A DNA stretch of 64,000 nt, from contig CAYQJV010000006.1 of NCBI GenBank assembly GCA_964417925.1, forward strand, positions 9,293 to 73,292. The letters run 5' to 3'. Below the pieces are notes generated by a model. That model was not told the DNA's origin. It saw only the letters and a program-made list of their open reading frames with translations, and made no database searches. The DNA is from CAYQJV01 sp964417925 (GTDB lineage: Bacteria; Hydrothermota; Tepidihabitantia; B3-TA06; CAYQJV01). Position numbers and translations under genes: made by a program. Below, in pieces: positions 34,600-41,606 of the stretch. How positions within the stretch are numbered: position 1 is the stretch's first letter; each line of letters begins with the position of its first letter.

Positions 34600-35196
34600 C
34601 TACTCAAACAATATCCCTTCTGCTTTCCTCACTATGATACCACGATATAAAAAATCAACTTGTCTGAATAAAATTTCTCTATCAAAATCTACAATTGCAG
34701 ATATTCCATCACTTGGAATTATAATTTTGTATCCAAGTAGTGCTGCACTTCCTGCGGTATGAAGTACACATATATTTGCAACAGTTCCAGTGATAACGAG
34801 ATTTTCTATTTTCATAATTCTGAGAAGGTGGTCCAGAGGAGTTCCAAAGAATGCATCATAACGGAGTTTTTTAATTATATATTCCTGTGGTAAAGGTTTT
34901 AACTCTTCAATAATTTCTGCTCCCCAGGTTTCTTTTCGCGCATGTTCTCCCCATATCAAAAATTCATAATCCTCATCTTCATGCCAATCTTGGGTAAAAA
35001 ATATCTTTACTCCTTCCTTTCTTGCTCTCTCAAGAAGAGATTTAATCGGTTGAATTGCAATTTCCGCGTGAGGAACCCTTAGTTTACCTTCGGGTTTTAC
35101 AAAATCATTCTGCATGTCAATTATTAAAAGTGCGGTCTTCTCTTTCTTTAATCTTACTTCATCTATTACTCTATACTCAGGAACCTCTACTTTCAT
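34600..35196 (-). CDS. Cysteine hydrolase (nicotinamidase/isochorismatase family)
   Basis: 198 residues. Catalytic triad Asp (IIDMQNDF), Lys (IIKLRYDAF reading KKLRYDAF) and Cys (VANICVLHTA) is intact, and metal-binding DWHED is present. Such enzymes hydrolyse nicotinamide or related amides; DWHED and the cis-peptide region (GTVAN) favour nicotinamidase-type chemistry, but substrate is not certain. ATG follows AGGAGG. Confidence 0.88.
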   Translation of the reverse strand: MKVEVPEYRVIDEVRLKKEKTALLIIDMQNDFVKPEGKLRVPHAEIAIQPIKSLLERARKEGVKIFFTQDWHEDEDYEFLIWGEHARKETWGAEIIEELKPLPQEYIIKKLRYDAFFGTPLDHLLRIMKIENLVITGTVANICVLHTAGSAALLGYKIIIPSDGISAIVDFDREILFRQVDFLYRGIIVRKAEGILFE

Positions 35197-35218
35197 TTTT
35201 TTCCTCCTTTTTAAAGTA

Positions 35219-35247
35219 AGGATAAAGAAATATCCTTAACATGTCAA
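35219..35247 (-). promoter_or_regulatory. Promoter of the cysteine hydrolase gene
   Basis: TTGACA at 35247-35242, 17-base spacer, TATCCT at 35224-35219; a short AGGAGG leader follows. Confidence 0.5.
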
Positions 35248-35287
35248 TCTCTTAAGACCTTCCCTATCAACGGAATCCTAAATCTTA

Positions 35288-35315
35288 TTGACTTTATAAA
35301 CAAAAGTAATATAAT
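35288..35315 (+). promoter_or_regulatory. Promoter of the DUF432-mscS operon (leaderless type)
   Basis: TTGACT at 35288-35293, 16-base spacer, TATAAT at 35310-35315, six bases to the ATG at 35322. No Shine-Dalgarno. Confidence 0.8.
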
Positions 35316-35321
35316 ATAGAA

Positions 35322-36059
35322 ATGACCAAAATAAATACTAAAAACAACGCAGTATATGGAATTTACTCTCCACCTTTTAAAATAAAAAGAAAAAATTTTA
35401 TAATTGAAGTAAAAAAAGAAAAAGACAGTATAATGTACACAAGGATTTCTTCAAAAGAAAAAGTAGAAAAAATAATACTGGCAAGTGAAGGAACTATTGT
35501 AATTAATCCTATTGAACCTGTAAATAAACCTAAGGAGATAACTCCATATCTCCTCGTAGAGTTTGAAAATAAAATATTAATAGAACCTAAATTAACTCAA
35601 AAAGTATTTATAACTTTCCCTATAGAAATAGGAGTTTTTATAAAAAAAGATAAAAAGATTGAGATAGTAGATATAATCTCCACTATAAAACAGAAGTATA
35701 CATTGTACGGCGATATAAAAGATGGAACGGTATGCAGGTACTGGAAAAGTGAAACATTTTTTAAACTTATTTACACAGATCCTTTGGAAAAAGGAATAAT
35801 GGAACTTGATATTTCAAATACCACAGATGAATGGATTGACACAGGAATGGCTGTTTTTGATGCTTATGGAATGAAGATATATTACAATGATAAATTGGTC
35901 TCAATGAAAGCTAAAATGCGAATATTGGGTAAGGAACTTGCTGAAACTGAATTTAAGGATGCCCCTATGGAAAAGAATATGAAAAAATCCATTGAACTCT
36001 ACCAAGTAAAGAAGTTACCTATGATCAGAAAAAAATTTATAATGGAATGGGGAATATAA
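35322..36059 (+). CDS. DUF432-family protein
   Basis: 245 residues, soluble. NPIEPVNKPKEITPYLLVEFE, FITFPIEIGVFIK, QKYTLYGDIKDGTVCRYW and VFDAYGMKIYY are the conserved blocks I associate with DUF432, a mostly archaeal family often next to mechanosensitive channel genes. No enzymatic motif is visible. Its end overlaps the MscS gene by 13 bases, so the two are coupled, supporting a joint role, perhaps gating or assembly. Start ATG is six bases after a perfect -10 box. Confidence 0.75.
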   Translation: MTKINTKNNAVYGIYSPPFKIKRKNFIIEVKKEKDSIMYTRISSKEKVEKIILASEGTIVINPIEPVNKPKEITPYLLVEFENKILIEPKLTQKVFITFPIEIGVFIKKDKKIEIVDIISTIKQKYTLYGDIKDGTVCRYWKSETFFKLIYTDPLEKGIMELDISNTTDEWIDTGMAVFDAYGMKIYYNDKLVSMKAKMRILGKELAETEFKDAPMEKNMKKSIELYQVKKLPMIRKKFIMEWGI

Positions 36060-36865
36060 TTTTTAAAAAGATAATATTTGGCTCGATAAGTATATTTGAC
36101 ATTTTTATCTCTGCATTAATTATTGCCTCTGCTATAGTAATAGCAAAAATAATTGCCGTCAACTTAAGAAGGTACCTACAGGAAAAGATTGAAAAAACGA
36201 AGCTTGATATTTTTATAAAGATTATCTACTACTCTATAATTACTGTAGCAGTGGTTGTTACCCTCCCTATAGTAGGTATAAATCTTTCAGGACTCCTCGT
36301 TGCAGGAGGAATTACAGGAATAATAATTGGATTTGCAAGCCAAAAAATAGTGGGTAATTTAATATCAGGAATATTTTTGATGCTAGAAAGACCTGTTAAG
36401 ATAGGACAACAGATAAATGTGGATGGTGTATCAGGTTATGTTGAGGATATAAAAATGCTTTCTACCACTATAAGAACCTATGATGGAATATTCGTAAGAA
36501 TACCTAATGAAAAGGTGTTTACAACCAGCATAACCAATTATGTAGCCCACGTGGCAAGAAGATTTGAATACACCATTGGTATAAGATACAGTGATGATGC
36601 AGAAAAGGCAATAGAAGTGATTAAGAGTGTTATAGAAGAACATCCTTTTGCACTAAAAAATCCTGCTCCTCAAGTTTTTGTAGATAATCTTGGAGATAGT
36701 TCAGTAAATATTCTTGTAAAGATATGGGCTCCTGTAACTGAATGGTACGGAGTTAAAACAGAACTTTTATGGAAAATAAAAAAGACCCTTGAAGAGAAAG
36801 GAATAGAAATTCCATTCCCCCAAAGAGTTATATGGTTTGCAGATAAGAAAAAGCCTAAAAAATGA
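36047..36865 (+). CDS. MscS-family mechanosensitive ion channel
   Basis: 272 residues. Three transmembrane segments; the pore helix GLLVAGGITGIIIGFASQKIVGNLISGIFLMLERPVKIGQ is split here only for description: key parts are the GIIIGFASQ, GNLISGIF and LERP motifs. The beta-domain (INVDGVSGYVEDI, IRTYDGIFVRIPNEKVF) and C-terminal alpha/beta cap complete the standard MscS layout. Releases solutes on osmotic downshock. Coupled to the preceding DUF432 gene. Confidence 0.93.
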   Translation: MGNIIFKKIIFGSISIFDIFISALIIASAIVIAKIIAVNLRRYLQEKIEKTKLDIFIKIIYYSIITVAVVVTLPIVGINLSGLLVAGGITGIIIGFASQKIVGNLISGIFLMLERPVKIGQQINVDGVSGYVEDIKMLSTTIRTYDGIFVRIPNEKVFTTSITNYVAHVARRFEYTIGIRYSDDAEKAIEVIKSVIEEHPFALKNPAPQVFVDNLGDSSVNILVKIWAPVTEWYGVKTELLWKIKKTLEEKGIEIPFPQRVIWFADKKKPKK

Positions 36866-36869
36866 TCAC

Positions 36870-37808
36870 TTAATCTTTAAGATGAAATTCAATTACATCC
36901 CCATCTTCTAACACATGTTCTTTGGAGACCCTTATTCCATTTTTATTCCACAATCTTGCATATAAAAGTCTCTTTGCAAAATCCTTATGTAACCTTTTCG
37001 CAGCATCCAAAACCGTGCTTTCTTTTTTAAGCACAAGTGGATTTTCAAAATCGGGTGTTTTACCTGGAGGCTTTGTATAAACCCTTATTAAATTGAGTTT
37101 CTCAAAAATCTCCTTTTTTAAATGTTTAAGTGAATCTTCTTCAAAAATAGAAACTTTAATAAAATGATTTCTTATTATCCCGAGTTCTCTTGCTATTTCT
37201 ATGTTATCTTTTGCTTCTTCTAAATCCACTTTTGTAAAAATTTTTATCTTAAGGTGATCTGAAAGTCCTGTTAATTGAATAAGTTTCTCTGTCTCTTCTA
37301 TATCTTCAATAAGGGTGTTAGAAGAAGCATCTACTGTCACAAGAAGCATATCACTATTTATTGCTATTCCTTTTTGCCATCCTTCAAAGTGTTCTTCTGA
37401 AAAAGGAGGCAAATCTACCATTTGTATCCTAACATTCTCATAACGCATGATTCCTACTTCAGGTTTAGTAGTGGAAAAAGGGTAATCCGCTACTAAAGCA
37501 TTTGCTCCTGTAAGTCTATTAAAAAGAGCAGATTTCCCAGAGTTGGGTAATCCAAATAGGACTACCTGTGCAGCTTCTTCTTTTGGTATACTGTAAAGCG
37601 TTTCCTTTCTACTTTTTGCGCTTTTTTCTTCTTCTCGCATTAATTTAGAAAGTTTCTGTTTCAAAATGCCGTAAAGCTTTTCAGTTCCTTTATGTTTTGG
37701 CATCACCGCGATCATTTCTTTTAAATATTTGATTTTTTCCTCCCTTGTTTTTGCCTCTCTAAATTTCTTCTCTACCTCAAAATATTGAGGGGGAAGGTTT
37801 GCAGGCAT
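36870..37808 (-). CDS. TGS-domain GTPase of the DRG/Obg type
   Basis: 312 residues. Helical N-terminus (residues 1-75), G domain with G1 GLPNSGKSA, G3 DLPPF in place of DxxG, G4 TKVD, and a C-terminal TGS domain (about 245-310: RVYTKPPGKTPDF...VLEDGDVIEFHL). This is the developmentally-regulated-GTPase-like form better known from archaea and eukaryotes; bacterial Obg proteins have a different N-terminus. A transcription terminator ends just before its start codon, and there is no Shine-Dalgarno. Confidence 0.85.
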   Translation of the reverse strand: MPANLPPQYFEVEKKFREAKTREEKIKYLKEMIAVMPKHKGTEKLYGILKQKLSKLMREEEKSAKSRKETLYSIPKEEAAQVVLFGLPNSGKSALFNRLTGANALVADYPFSTTKPEVGIMRYENVRIQMVDLPPFSEEHFEGWQKGIAINSDMLLVTVDASSNTLIEDIEETEKLIQLTGLSDHLKIKIFTKVDLEEAKDNIEIARELGIIRNHFIKVSIFEEDSLKHLKKEIFEKLNLIRVYTKPPGKTPDFENPLVLKKESTVLDAAKRLHKDFAKRLLYARLWNKNGIRVSKEHVLEDGDVIEFHLKD

Positions 37809-37811
37809 TTT

Positions 37812-37841
37812 TAAAATAAAAAAGGGCGCGCAGAGGCGCCC
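37812..37841 (-). terminator. Rho-independent terminator of the ferredoxin gene
   Basis: Read on the minus strand: GGGCGC, six-base loop, GCGCCC, then TTTTTTATTTTA. The 6-bp G+C stem and T-run are strong. It lies between the ferredoxin stop and the GTPase ATG, only four bases before the latter. Confidence 0.9.
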
Positions 37842-37846
37842 TTGAA

Positions 37847-38032
37847 TTATTCAACTATTATTGCTTGGGTGGGGCAAGAGTCCTTTGCTTCATTTACGCA
37901 GTTTTCTTCATCAGCATTTTCTGGCTGCTTTTTAACCTTTGCTTTATCATCTACCAACTCAAATATATCCGGGCAGAGATCAGAACATACCCCACAACCA
38001 ATGCATGCATCTTCATCTATTTTAACTGTCAT
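37847..38032 (-). CDS. [4Fe-4S] ferredoxin
   Basis: 61 residues: CIGCGVCSDLCPDIF (CxxCxxC) and a distant Cys (SCPTQAIIVE), the single-cluster Thermotoga-type ferredoxin, with a further Cys (ENCVNEAKDSC) able to form the disulfide typical of that group. Electron carrier for oxidoreductases. Own promoter and AGGAGG before ATG; terminated at 37812-37841. Confidence 0.96.
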   Translation of the reverse strand: MTVKIDEDACIGCGVCSDLCPDIFELVDDKAKVKKQPENADEENCVNEAKDSCPTQAIIVE

Positions 38033-38063
38033 CCTCTACCTCCTTTTTTAGGTTTTTTGAAAA

Positions 38064-38091
38064 ATTATATTCATTTAATTTTTAAAGTCAA
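38064..38091 (-). promoter_or_regulatory. Promoter of the ferredoxin gene
   Basis: TTGACT at 38091-38086, 16-base spacer, TATAAT at 38069-38064, followed by a leader with AGGAGG. Confidence 0.82.
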
Positions 38092-38100
38092 ATTTAAAAA

Positions 38101-38961
38101 TTATTTACCCTTCTTAAGCAACTCCTTAAGAGAAGGTCCTATTCTTACCAACCCCCCTTCTGTAATCTCCATGAAATGAGTTTCAGTATCATGCCCACAT
38201 AACCTACATCCATCTATTCTAAAAAGCCTCACCATCTCACCTATTGGTTTTTTGTAAAGATTCTCATCGTATCTTGACATAATTATCTTTTTTGAAAGTA
38301 CCATTGTGCAGTCCACTATATGAGAAACTGCATATCCTCCTGCTGCTTCTGCTGAAAGTTCTTCATGAGAGGAGCGTTTCTGAGAAACAAATAGAGCGGT
38401 TTGATACCACTTTTTTAAGAAATTAAAAAGTTGTCTTACAAAAACTCTTGCAAGCATCTCCTTGTGCTCATAAAGTCCTGTCACTGAATCTACCACAACA
38501 TTTTTAACCTTATATTTCTTTATCACATAGGCAAGAGTATCAAGAAGTGTTGGCATATCTTCTCTTAAAGAAGTGTGGGATGCAGCATCAATGATTATTA
38601 TATTTTCCTCTATCGCAGAATAATTCACACCCATGGCTCTTGCCCTTTCCTTCAACCCCATTGATAGAAAGACAGCAGGGGTCTCAACAGTTATAAATGC
38701 TACAGATTCTCCTTTAGAAGCCTGGGTAATTGTAAACTGCTCCACCATTAATGATTTTCCAGTATCCGAAACCCCTGTCAAGTTTATCACTGCATATCTG
38801 GGAATACCTCCAAGTATAACCTTTCTTACCTTTCCTTTATCAATGGTAGATGTAAAGAAAAGCGAATCAAGCCCTTCTATTCCTGTTTCCACCCCTTCAA
38901 GTCTTGGAGTTTTCTTTCCTATGTCTGTTAAAGTATGAATACTTTCTTCTATAACACCCAT
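38101..38961 (-). CDS. KaiC-like RecA-superfamily ATPase
   Basis: 286 residues from ATG 38961 (AAGGAGG before it); a longer version starting upstream crosses the promoter and is rejected. Walker A GVSDTGKSLM, Walker B VVVDSVTGLYE, and FVSQKRSS motifs identify the KaiC/RadA-like family; a C-terminal zinc-knuckle-like CRLCGHDTETH follows. Single KaiC domain, so not a clock protein; single-domain relatives are signalling ATPases of unknown target, often in archaea. Divergent from the succinate-CoA ligase genes with shared promoter region. Confidence 0.85.
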   Translation of the reverse strand: MGVIEESIHTLTDIGKKTPRLEGVETGIEGLDSLFFTSTIDKGKVRKVILGGIPRYAVINLTGVSDTGKSLMVEQFTITQASKGESVAFITVETPAVFLSMGLKERARAMGVNYSAIEENIIIIDAASHTSLREDMPTLLDTLAYVIKKYKVKNVVVDSVTGLYEHKEMLARVFVRQLFNFLKKWYQTALFVSQKRSSHEELSAEAAGGYAVSHIVDCTMVLSKKIIMSRYDENLYKKPIGEMVRLFRIDGCRLCGHDTETHFMEITEGGLVRIGPSLKELLKKGK

Positions 38962-39001
38962 TTTTCCTCCTTGATATTTAGGATTTAAGAAATCTGTTTT
39001 A

Positions 39002-39029
39002 ATTATAAACATGTGTTTTTTCCTGTCAA
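39002..39029 (-). promoter_or_regulatory. Promoter of the KaiC-like gene
   Basis: TTGACA at 39029-39024, 16-base spacer, TATAAT at 39007-39002. Its -35 is only 12 bp from the divergent -35 at 39042, so the two polymerase footprints overlap. Confidence 0.85.
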
Positions 39030-39041
39030 GCATAGATTTCC

Positions 39042-39069
39042 TTGACACCTCCTCGTATAGAGATATAAT
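39042..39069 (+). promoter_or_regulatory. Promoter of the succinate-CoA ligase operon
   Basis: TTGACA at 39042-39047, 16-base spacer, TATAAT at 39064-39069; AGGAGG and the ATG at 39089 follow. Confidence 0.85.
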
Positions 39070-39088
39070 AATTCCAAAAAGGAGGAAA

Positions 39089-40639
39089 ATGGCAAGACTC
39101 TTTGAGTATCAAAGTAAAAAAATTTTAAAAGATGTTGGAATAAAAATTCCAGCAGGAGATGTTGCAAATAGTCCTGAGCAGGCAGTGGAGATTGCAGAAA
39201 AAATAGGGTATCCTGTGGTTTTAAAAGTTCAAGTTTGGGAAAAAGAACGCAAGAAAAAAGGAGGAATTGAGTTTGCAGAAACTCCTGAAGAAGTAAAGGA
39301 AAAGGCAAAAAGTCTTTTAGGAAAACAATGGGAGGAGTTTACTGTAAAGGAAATTCTCGTTGAAAAGAAGATAGCTATCGCTCAGGAAATGTTTGCAGGA
39401 ATAATCATTGATGATAGAGAAAAGAAACCTCTTCTTGTATTCAGTCCTGTAGGAGGAACGGGTATTGAAGAAATAGCTAAAAAATATCCTGAAAAAATAG
39501 TTAAAACTCATATTGACCCGCTTGAAGGTTTTTACTCCTTCCAAGCAAGAGAACTATTGAGGAGAACAGGAATAAAGGGAAAAACTCTTTTAAAAGTTGC
39601 AAACACACTCGCCCTTCTTTATCGCGCAATGAAATCTTATGATGCAAGGTCACTTGAAATAAATCCTCTTGTCTTAAGTGAAGATGGAGATGTAATTGCT
39701 CTTGATGCCCATATTGTAATTGATGACTATGCGGTTTACAGACATCCTGAACTCGGAATAGAAATAGCAAGAGAATTTTCAAGACCTCCAACAGAACTTG
39801 AAAAGATAGCCTATGAGGTTGAAAAAAATGATTACAGAGGAACATTCTATTTCTTCCAGATGGTCACAAAAGTTCCGCCTGATAAAAAACACATAGGTTT
39901 CCATGGAGCAGGTGGTGGAGGTTCAATGATGTCAGCTGATGCTGTTTTATCGGTTGGTTTCAAAATAGCAAATTTTACAGATACAAGTGGAAACCCTCCC
40001 TCATCAAAGGTTTACAGAGCTGCAAAAATAATCCTATCTCAACCAAACATCGTTGGATACTTTGCCTCAGGCTCAGGCCTTGCCTCTCAGGAACAGTTTC
40101 ATTCTGCAAGAGGATTTGTTAAAGCATTCTTGGAAGAGGAAATTGATATTCCCGCGGTTTTAAGACTTGGAGGAAACTACGAAGAGGTAGCTATAGAGAT
40201 ACTATCAAAGTATCTCAAAAACTATAAAGTTGAAGGATATGGAAAGGATGACTCGCCCCAGTTTTGTGCAGAAAGACTTAAAAAACTCGTTGAAGAAAAC
40301 GGTTATAAAATGCATAAGGTCAAACCTCATAAAGAGTTTGTACCAAAAGGAGATGAATATAAAATAGAAACTTTAACCGGAACTATTTATATTGATCATA
40401 ATGTATGTGCTCTCTGCGATAAAAAACCTTGTGTTTCTGCATGTAACTATGGAGTATTGAAGATTGAAAACGGAAAACCTGTTCTTGCGATACCCGCTGA
40501 GGATGCAAAAAAAGGAAAATGCGTGGAATGTCTTGCCTGTGAAATTGCATGCAGATTTGAAGGTAAAAATGCTCTGTATATTCATCTACCAATTCCAGGC
40601 CTTTCAGAATACAGAGAAAAGATAATAAAGGAGGTATAA
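39089..40639 (+). CDS. Succinate-CoA ligase beta-type subunit fused to a C-terminal two-cluster ferredoxin domain
   Basis: 516 residues against about 390 for SucC. Residues 1-220 are an ATP-grasp fold (YQSKKILKDVGIKIP; GGIEFAETPEEV; LEINPLVL), followed by the SucC C-terminal domain (GAGGGGSMMSADAV, LRLGGNYEEVA). From about residue 435 a ferredoxin module is appended with CALCDKKPCVSAC (CxxCxxxxCxxxC) and CVECLACEIAC (CxxCxxCxxxC), enough for two 4Fe-4S clusters. Standard SucC has none. The enzyme would make ATP or GTP from acyl-CoA; the iron-sulfur part suggests electron coupling or tethering to a ferredoxin oxidoreductase. ATG 39089 with AGGAGG; an earlier frame start overlaps the promoter. 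Confidence 0.9.
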   Translation: MARLFEYQSKKILKDVGIKIPAGDVANSPEQAVEIAEKIGYPVVLKVQVWEKERKKKGGIEFAETPEEVKEKAKSLLGKQWEEFTVKEILVEKKIAIAQEMFAGIIIDDREKKPLLVFSPVGGTGIEEIAKKYPEKIVKTHIDPLEGFYSFQARELLRRTGIKGKTLLKVANTLALLYRAMKSYDARSLEINPLVLSEDGDVIALDAHIVIDDYAVYRHPELGIEIAREFSRPPTELEKIAYEVEKNDYRGTFYFFQMVTKVPPDKKHIGFHGAGGGGSMMSADAVLSVGFKIANFTDTSGNPPSSKVYRAAKIILSQPNIVGYFASGSGLASQEQFHSARGFVKAFLEEEIDIPAVLRLGGNYEEVAIEILSKYLKNYKVEGYGKDDSPQFCAERLKKLVEENGYKMHKVKPHKEFVPKGDEYKIETLTGTIYIDHNVCALCDKKPCVSACNYGVLKIENGKPVLAIPAEDAKKGKCVECLACEIACRFEGKNALYIHLPIPGLSEYREKIIKEV

Positions 40640-40641
40640 AA

Positions 40642-41532
40642 ATGGCAATTTTAATCAATGAAAACACAAAAGTTCTTGTCCAAGGAATAACTGGAAGGGA
40701 AGGTATGACAAGAACGAAATTAATGAAGGAGTATGGGACAAAGGTAGTTGCAGGAGTAACTCCTGGAAAAGGAGGAACCGAAGTCTTTGGAGTCCCGGTG
40801 TTTGACACAGTTTATGAAGCCGTTGAGAAAGTCGGAGAAATTGACGCATCGGTTGTGTTTGTTCCTGCTCCTTTAGTAAAAGAGGCTGCACTTGAAGCAA
40901 TAGATGCAGGAGTAAAATTACTGCTTTTGGTACCCGATAGAGTTCCAATCCATGATGTCTTAGAAATTGCCTCCTTTGCAGAAAAGAAAAAAGCAAGATT
41001 TATAGGTCCAAATACCCTGGGTATCTTAAGCCCTGGAAAGGCAGTACTTGGAATGATAGGAGGAAGAGCATTAACTGCGAAAGAATGGTTCAAACCAGGA
41101 CCTGTAGGAGTGACATCAAGAAGTGGGGGAATAACATCTGCGATGTCTTATTATATAACAAAGGCAGGATTTGGAGAATCAACCATAATCCATGTAGGAG
41201 GAGATGCAGTTGTTGGTCTTCCCCATCCAGAGGTATGCAAACTATTTGAAAAGGACCCTGAAACAAAAGTTATTGTAATGTTCGGCGAAATAGGAACAAC
41301 CCAGGAGGAGCAGGTTGCAGAAATGATAAAAAAAGATGAACTTACAAAACCTGTAATTGCATTTATTGGAGGAAAATCTGCCAAAAAAGGAACAAGATTC
41401 TCCCATGCAGGAGCAATTGTGGAAGGAGAAAGAGGTTCCTATGAAAGTAAGGTAAATGCATTAAAAGAGGCAGGAGCAATTGTCGTAGAAAACATAACAG
41501 AAATACCAGAAAAGGTAAAAGAAGTACTTTAA
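40642..41532 (+). CDS. sucD: Succinate-CoA ligase subunit alpha
   Basis: 296 residues. CoA-binding Rossmann domain (VQGITGREGMTRTKLM), FVPAPLVKEAALEAIDAG, RSGGITSAM and the phospho-histidine loop RFSHAGAIVEG are conserved SucD features. With the preceding subunit it forms the complete ligase; whether the substrate is succinate or another acyl-CoA cannot be read from sequence. Three bases separate the genes. Confidence 0.93.
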   Translation: MAILINENTKVLVQGITGREGMTRTKLMKEYGTKVVAGVTPGKGGTEVFGVPVFDTVYEAVEKVGEIDASVVFVPAPLVKEAALEAIDAGVKLLLLVPDRVPIHDVLEIASFAEKKKARFIGPNTLGILSPGKAVLGMIGGRALTAKEWFKPGPVGVTSRSGGITSAMSYYITKAGFGESTIIHVGGDAVVGLPHPEVCKLFEKDPETKVIVMFGEIGTTQEEQVAEMIKKDELTKPVIAFIGGKSAKKGTRFSHAGAIVEGERGSYESKVNALKEAGAIVVENITEIPEKVKEVL

Positions 41533-41606
41533 ATCCATAAGGAGAAAAAATACAACTATTAAAAAGACAGGTTATTTATTCGCTAACATGTTAAGTTAAC
41601 TTCTTG

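Noticed and set aside
38962..39048. 29-residue N-terminal extension of the KaiC-like protein
   Set aside because: It would start upstream of the -10 box at 39007-39002; ATG 38961 has AAGGAGG.
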